This document shows, in pieces, positions 57,965-64,000 of a stretch of DNA of 64,000 nt (position 1 is the first letter of the stretch; every line of letters begins with the position of its first letter). Source of the DNA: DASQPR01 sp963797675. Lineage in GTDB: Bacteria > Actinomycetota > Actinomycetes > Mycobacteriales > Micromonosporaceae. The stretch covers positions 135,184 through 199,183 of the forward strand of contig CAWCQQ010000021.1 in NCBI GenBank assembly GCA_963797675.1, read 5' to 3'. The notes beneath the pieces were generated by a model, which ran no database searches, was not told the DNA's origin, and saw only the letters and a program-made list of their open reading frames with translations. The position numbers and the translations under genes were made by a program.

Positions 57965-58746
57965 TCACAACTTCAACAACTGATCCCTCAGCACGCGCCC
58001 TCGAATCCGACTCGCTGATTGTACCGTCCCACTCAGCATCGCGGCCACATACGTCCCGCCCGGCATCGGCGTGACCTTTTGAATCATTCCAATGTTCAGC
58101 AGCGTTCCGCGCGAGATGCGCACGAATTTGACCCGGGTCGAGGCGCGTCTCCAGGTCCTTCAACCGATAGGTGATGGTGAATCGTTCGGCGGTCTTCGTC
58201 GTGAGATGCAATAGCTCGCCGTCGGCCACCACCGAAACGACCTGTTCGACCGGCACGAGAAAAATGTCGTCGCGTTACCGAAACCGGTATGCGACGCAGC
58301 AGCGTGGGTGGAAGCGATGCCACGTAATCGGTCGCGGCGGCTCGAATGCGATCGGCGTCGCCGGGGCGCAACTCGGCACGCTCGAGCCGCTCGACGGCTC
58401 GATTGATCGTGCTTCGTAGCCGCACCGGGTCGACCGGCTTGAGCAGATAGTCGACTGCATTCATCTCGAACGCCCGCACGGCGTACTCGTCGTACGCCGT
58501 GACGAACGCGATCAACGGCAGCTTCTCTTTCCGAAGCAGCCGCACCACTCCCAAGCCGTCGACCTCCGGCATCTGAAGGTCGAGGAGCGCTAGGTCGGGT
58601 AGCAGCCGTTCGATGACTTCGACGCATTCCGCCCCGTTTGCAGCTTCGCCGACCAACTCGACCCCTTCGAAGCTGCGGAGAATGCCGGCGAGGAATGATC
58701 GCGCTGGCCGCTCGTCATCCGCGATGACGACGCGAAGATTGGTCAT
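57965..58746 (-). CDS. LytTR-type response regulator, frameshifted
   Basis: A two-component regulator of about 260 residues. The receiver domain has VVIADDERPARSFL (acidic pair), LPDLALLDLQMPEVDGLGVV with the phosphoacceptor Asp, AFVTAYDEYAVRAFE and DYLLKPVD with the Lys. The DNA-binding LytTR domain follows: IFLVPVEQVVSVVADGELLH, YRLKDLETRLDP, then in another frame VKFVRISRGTLLNIGMIQKV and the end RGRVLRDQLLKL. Frames change near 58,270 and 58,125. The ATG at 58,746 lies 27 bases after the kinase stop, so the two are an operon. Confidence 0.82.
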
Positions 58747-58772
58747 ACGTGAAGCTTGGACGAGTGGTCGGC

Positions 58773-60755
58773 TCAATCCAGCTCAATGTCAACGTCCTGA
58801 TCTCCGGCCGGCGAGTCCCGCGTTGAGGACGGTGAGTGCCCGGCGTGGGCGACGCGTAGCAACGAAACCGGGACCACGATTTCCACGACGGTTCCTTTTC
58901 CGAGTGTGCTTTCGATCGACACGCGCCCGCGCGGACCGAAGTATTGATGGAGCCGCCACTCAATGTTGGACAATCCCACGCCCAGTGCCCGCTGGCGCGC
59001 AAGTTCGGCGGCTGGCACGCCCGGCCCGCTGTCTTCGACTCGAAGAATGAGACATGCGCCTTCGGCCCCCGCATCCTCCGCGGGACGGAGATGCGCCTCG
59101 ATGCGCAAGCGGCCGCCGGCACGCTGCGGCGCGATGGCGTGTTTGATTGCGTTCTCCACCACCGGCTGCAGCAGCAACGGAGGAAGGAGCAGGTCCATGA
59201 GGGCCGCCGGCACCGCGCGCTCGACGCACAACCGATCCTCGAAGCGCGCCTGCTCGATCGAGAGATATGCGTCGACGATCTGCATCTCGTCCGCCAACTT
59301 GACGAGCTCGCCGGTGGAGCGCCGCAGCACCGCGCGGAGCAGCGACGTGAGCTGATACAACGTGTCGATCGCCCGTGGAGGCGAGGTCCGAATGAGATAC
59401 CCGATCGTCGTTAACGCGTTGAAGAGAAAGTGCGGGTTCAACTGCGCGCGAAGCGCTCGCAATTCGGCTTCCGCGGCGAGTCGCTGCATGTCTGATTCGC
59501 GCACGTCCCGCTCGAGGCGCTCTCGCGTCACGCGCAGTTCGTCGATGCGGCGGCCAATGACCAGCGCGACATTTTCGAGGAGCGCTACATCGTCGGACAG
59601 CAATCGCCCGCCATTGGCCAACCGCTGCACCACGATCGCGAACGACGGGGACTCGGACGTCGGAATCACCACCGTCGCGGCGGCGGACCCATTGAGCGAC
59701 ACGAGCGCGTCGCTGGGTTGCTGGGCGTCGAAGGGCTGCTCGATCCACGTTACCTGCGTCGCCGTCAACGCCACGCGCAATCGCTCGGCGGCGATATCCA
59801 GGGCGTCGTCGATGGATTCCACGCCGGCGAGCACGCTCGCGATGTCTGCGCGAAGCGCTCGAAAATCGGCGCGCTGCAGCATGACGCGATCCACGAAACG
59901 ATACACACCATCGCGCAGCACGGGATAAAGGAGCGCCGTCCCGATCCATGCCGTCAGCAGGATTCCCGGCATGCTGACCGGAAGCCCGCCTGACGTCGCG
60001 ACGAACGGCGACAGAACCGCATTAAGCAGTGAAGACCGTGACCGCGAGTGCAAGCACCGCCAGGGCGCGCTTGAGAAACAGATCGGCGAACGCAAAGCGA
60101 TAGTCTTGGTAGAGAATGACGAGCACCAGCGGCAGCGACGCATGGTGACCGATCAGCTCGACGAACCGGGAATTGTCGGCGATCGGTTCTCGGCTCAAAT
60201 GGAGCGCCGATGCGGCAAACGCGGCGAGGGCGACCGCGGTAAGTGCACGCTGCGAGCCGCTTCGACGGCGAGAACTGACGGCGAGCCAGACGAGAATCGC
60301 CGCGTACCCCAGGGTGAGCATCAACAAACCGGCCGACGAGATCGTCCCGTGATTGGCCGTCGCAATCGCTTGCATCGCCGCGGCCGGCCGCGGTGCTCAG
60401 GGCATAGGCTACGAGCGCAATGACGGTCGGCCGCGCGCCGGGCTGCGCCACACGCGTCGCCGAATCGACCACGACGGCCGGCAAAAAACCCAGCGCGGCG
60501 TTTGAAACCATGACCAGCCAAGCTGCCAACTCACCATTCCGAAGCCGTGCCATCCGAACGCCAGCAAGGCTCCGGCGTTCCATATTTAGGCCGAGCACTG
60601 CGGCGAGCGCAGGGGATACTCCCAACCCCGCCGGAGGGACCGGAGCGAGGCGTGCGCCACGTCATCACCGCGAGCATGCCGTAGAGGAGCACGCCAGTAA
60701 TGAAGCCGACGAGGTGAATGAGCGCGATCAGATCGCTCGTGTCCATCCGTCCCAT
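58773..60755 (-). CDS. LytS-family membrane sensor histidine kinase, frameshifted N-terminus
   Basis: The kinase partner of the LytTR regulator. The N-terminal sensor is a set of membrane segments (LIALIHLVGFITGVLLYGML, LAAWLVMVSNAALGFLPAVV, SAGLLMLTLGYAAILVWLAV, LLTAWIGTALLYPVL) interrupted by three frame changes near 60,660, 60,375 and 60,025. From about 60,000 the frame is clean: a GAF-like region, the His_kinase domain with the phospho-His in LRAQLNPHFLFNALTTIGYL, and an HATPase domain with LLLQPVVENAIKHAI (N box) and LRVEDSGPGVP plus GVGLSNIEWRL (G boxes). AGGAG lies before the ATG at 60,755. The signal sensed is unknown. Confidence 0.82.
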
Positions 60756-60908
60756 TCGCTGCGCACTCCTACCCCAGGTAGGGTTCGATCACCGGAAGTT
60801 ACACGTTGTCGAAATCAGCGCGCAAAGCGCACAATGACTGGATCGGCCGAACGAACGAGCGGTGCGCCCACCACCGCTGAGCGGGTGGGCGAATTGTCAC
60901 ACGTGGCG

Positions 60909-63900
60909 TCACCGGATCACGAGTGAACTGCCGTCACCCGAGCTCGACGACCGAAGAAACTTGAGTACGCGCTCATCGAGGTAGTTCGACACCTGTAGCG
61001 GCAACCGCCGTCGCTGTTGCGCCGTCAGCACCCGTTTCACCTCCGGCACGAGCGTCAATAGAAAGTCCACTGTCCGCTCGCGCGCCATGACATATCGACT
61101 GTACGCCTCGCTCGTGCTGTAGACGGTGGGGCAACGCCGCGAGATATCGACCGGGCAGGCGTCCACACCGAGTCGGCGAACTGCACCGGGGGCCAGGCTC
61201 AGGCGGGCAAGACTGTCTGCCTGCTCTCGCGTGAGGCCGAGTGAATCGCCCTGCTGGAGAATGAGCAACATCGGATTAGGGATGGAGGGTGGTGCAAACG
61301 CAGTCATCGCGTCAGGCGGTCGCCGTCGGGCCAATGCGCGTGCGGCCGGCCTCGAGCCGTTGCGTCAGAAGCTGCCGCTCGCGCGGCATGCCGATATCGA
61401 TATTGACTCCCAGGCTTACGAACGGAAGTGCGTAGGTCGCCGATTGTTGCGGGCGCGTCGAGCCAAAGCGTTGATTGACGTCATATTTGAATTCCCGCGA
61501 CGTGGGATCGAAGCCGCGAACGAAGAGCAGGTTCTGATCGGGCGGGATTTCTGCCCCAGCCACGCACGCCGTTACCTCCATGCAACGCCAAATCGGCCAG
61601 CGCGAAAGGGTTCTGCAGACCCAATGTGACCGTCGCACGCTTCGGGATCCGGGTCTTTTGCGGATTGAGCTTGACCAACACCCCGCCGGTTGCCGTCCAC
61701 GGCGCTTGACAGCTGCCGCGCGCGGCAATGTGTTCGCCTGCCTTTCCAAGCAGTCGCGGACTGCTGGCGACGAGGACGCCAGCAGCGATCGCATCGCCGA
61801 CGCATTGCCGGGTCGCGGTGCTTGGTCGGATCGACGATGAACGCGCGGTCGTTCGTCACCCCGTCGCCGTTGACGTCGCCGGCGACCAATGGCGTGTAGC
61901 GCTGCCGGACAACTGCGGACCAACGCCGTAACATACAGAAGGTCGAAGATAGGAAAGTCACTCCACGCGAAGGTCACCGTATGCCGTCCTGGCTGAAGTG
62001 CGGGCCCCGCTCGGCGTCGAATGGATTACCCGCCGTGCTCGTGAACCCGGTGAACGTTTCGCGGATGTCGAGGAATGCGTACGTCGCGTCCCAGTGAAGC
62101 ATCGCGTTAGCCGTCACCGGATTCACATTGAAGTCGGCCTGCTTGGATGCGAGCCTCAGATCCGATCGCTGTATCCCAGACGTGCTCAAAGGCCGGAGCC
62201 GCTCGGCTCCCGCGGTCGTGACCTCACCGGTCGCCGGAACGATCGCCCACGGATCCACGAACACCGGGCGCCCTTCCCGCCGGGAGAGTAAAGCGCGACG
62301 TGGGATTGAGGTTGATGTCCACCTTGCTCTGTTCGTTCAGGCCCCTCGACACGATCAATTGCACACCCAGTACGAAGCGATTGTCGATCATCGATCCCGA
62401 CCAGTCCCCGGCCGCACGCAACGAGTGCGGCTGCCGAAAGCCCGGATCGAAGAGCGATGACGTTCGGCGCCGCCGTCGCGAACACCCTGCCAGTCGAGCC
62501 GCCGCGCAACCCGTTGGAATCGCCGCGGGTTGGCGAGAAACGCGCCCCAGTCGGGCGCCGGAGTCGCCGCACCCACGCACGTGACCGATTGCGTCGAGTT
62601 GGCCAGGCCGGTCGCGCTCACCGCCCCGCCGATCAGTTGCGCCGGCGCCATGTTTTGGAACACACCCGCGCCCAAGTGGATCACCGCGCGCGGCGGCCGC
62701 GCCGCTCCGGCGTATACTCCACTTCCCGCGCCTTGCCGTAGTACCATTGCATCCCGATGCGAGGACTCAGATAAACGCGGTTCGGCACCCTGCTGTTGTC
62801 ACGCCGAACGTCGTCAGAATACGTCCGGATTGAACGCCGGGGTCGCGAGAAACGGTTCGCGTCGGCCCTCACGCCGTACTGTACTTGCAAGCTCGTCTCT
62901 CGGTCGCCAGGAGTCGCCAAGCGATGCCGAGGCAGTGAGCTGGCTTCCCGAATGCGTGTTCGCGCCAACGTTCCGGTAAAGCTCGACGCCTGGCCCGATT
63001 CCAGATCAGCGAGGGAGTTATAGCTAAACGCGCCGAACAGACTCGGACTCATAGTCGGTCTGAAACGTGTCGCGAATGAGCTCCGAGGTCAGCTTGAGCG
63101 TATGCGCATTGTCTTCGGTGAACCAGGAAGCTGGTTGTTGAGCTGCAGCGCCTGATTGGTCAGCGACGAGAGGCTGCGATCCTCCACCGAACAACAGGGA
63201 CTTCACCGACGAGACCATCCGGCAGGCTCGAACCGACACGGACGCTTCCTTCGGGGAACGATTCGTACGGTGACGTCGAGTTACTTGACGCTGCGAAACC
63301 CAGCGTCGTTTTGGAAAGCATACCGAACCCGAAGTAGTTCGAGTGAACGACGCGTCGCATTGGCGCCCCAGAACGATGTCTCGCCCGCGTGCGCCGGCGT
63401 GGTCAGGAGAGCTCCACCGCGGCTCACTGGTTGCGATCGTTGATAGTTTCCCGCACCACCGACGGTGAACGAGTGGCCCGAACCCGATTCGGTCGGCATC
63501 AGGTCGATATTCCCTGCGAGTTGTGCGACGTCGCGCGCTTCGGCAGGCCGGAACGGCGGCCGCATTGACGGGAATGTTCAAATGTTGCAGAATTCGAACG
63601 AGACGCGTCGCGGAATCGGGTGCGACGCCCCCAGCGATCAGGCCCATGGGCTCGGTGTTGAGCAGAGTATGAAAATCGCTGAACTGTCGTCCAATATTGT
63701 ACGCAGTGCTATAGAACGCGCGATCGATCACCAGTCGGACCGGCAGCATTTCCCCCGAATCGCGCATTCGTGTACCTTTGACCCTGGGCGCGCGCTCTGT
63801 CAGCCCATTCAAGCGACGGCGCAATATCCACCTTCGTCAGCGAACGGCGCGAGAAATTCGTGCCCGGAATCGTCTGAATGGCGATCTGCGCGCCGCTAAA

Positions 63901-64000
63901 GCCACCGATCGACAGGTCGAATGGATACGGGTGATCGACGTCGTCGCGAGAATATCTGGTGGCAATGCCGTGACGCCGGAGCCAAGGCCCTCGAACGTCG
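60909..64000 (-). CDS. TonB-dependent receptor-like protein, 5' truncated by window end, frameshifted
   Basis: The C-terminal 1,000 or so residues of a second large TonB-dependent receptor of the Gemmatimonadota type. Plug-like sequence near the window end reads PFDLSIGGFSGAQIAIQTIP; then LVIDRAFYSTAYNIGRQFSD, barrel strands such as GVQLIVSRGLNEQSKVDINL, MLHWDATYAFLDIRETFTGF, and VLVKLNPQKTRIPKRATVTL (the usual NxxNxxxL-like end of the barrel), and a C-terminal tail after the barrel NPMLLILQQGDSLGLTREQA with the helical TAQQRRRLP segment. The segments lie in changing frames, with ten or more breaks. The start is outside the window. Confidence 0.7.

Noticed and set aside
57853..58074. Small plus-strand frame with a signal-peptide-like hydrophobic stretch
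   Set aside because: It overlaps the C-terminal LytTR coding region on the other strand; hydrophobicity probably accidental.
1..64000. CRISPR array
   Set aside because: No regularly spaced direct repeats with spacers were seen; GTTACC/GGAAC words are short and irregular.
1..64000. Insertion sequences or transposases
   Set aside because: No DDE or serine transposase motifs and no terminal inverted repeats with target duplications were recognised; the only recombinase is the tyrosine integrase.

Overview
The window is high-GC DNA of two apparently different origins. Positions 1 to about 54,640 look like an actinomycete: ECF/SigE and SigG-type sigma factors, a TIGR03086-type protein, XRE/DUF5753 regulators, GTG starts, GTGA/ATGA stop-start overlaps and the Streptomyces-type Pgl (BREX type 2) phage-defence genes. 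Positions 54,944 to 64,000 look like a Gram-negative, Gemmatimonadota-like genome: two TonB-dependent outer-membrane receptors with a LytS/LytTR two-component pair. An actinomycete has no outer membrane for such receptors, so the join at 54,643-54,943 is most simply an assembly chimera.

Layout. 1-5,400 is ordinary chromosome: the end of a SigG-like sigma factor, a TIGR03086-type gene, a small hypothetical gene, a membrane protein, a secreted anchored protein, an anti-sigma/SigE pair and a secreted FG-GAP protein. A tRNA(CAU) gene at 5,548-5,621 is followed by a tyrosine integrase, a hypothetical protein and an excisionase-like protein, the left end of a tRNA-integrated mobile element. Next come an AlbA_2 (Schlafen-type) remnant and a complete BREX type 2 set: pglW, a nuclease-like fragment, pglX, pglY, pglZ, brxD and brxHI (8,983-27,418). 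A mobC-like gene and a relaxase follow (27,730-29,704). I see no TraB/FtsK translocase or Rep gene, so the element looks mobilizable rather than self-transmissible. GTTACC/GGAAC-rich short repeats lie near the xis end and again around mobC and the relaxase.

30,390-35,917 holds an XRE/DUF5753 regulator, a PIMT-type methyltransferase carrying the tail of a graspetide ATP-grasp ligase (a possible broken imiditide RiPP locus), two small Cys-motif proteins, an XRE-TPR regulator coupled to a nucleoside 2-deoxyribosyltransferase-like gene, and a beta-propeller fragment. 36,288-54,642 is a second accessory, defence-like region: EcsC protein, two DUF262 proteins (one with a DUF1524-type motif), an HflX-N-only protein, an S24/S26 peptidase-like protein, an intact operon of a 1,105-residue unknown protein plus a 1,552-residue DEAD/DUF1998 helicase (Druantia III-like), a Phd antitoxin with a broken partner, a HigB/HigA-ImmA module, and two copies (one fragmentary) of a DUF2637 mobile-element protein on either side of the helicase operon.

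Many genes are split by single-base frame changes, often without other damage, and these cluster in blocks (13.8-18.4 kb, 23.6-27.1 kb, 37.9-41.9 kb, 56-64 kb), while pglW, the C-terminal part of pglY, most of pglZ and the helicase operon are clean. Sequencing or assembly indels are the first explanation. Broken genes are therefore annotated across their whole span with the breaks noted. Identifications rest on recognising protein motifs by eye; no search or alignment was run.
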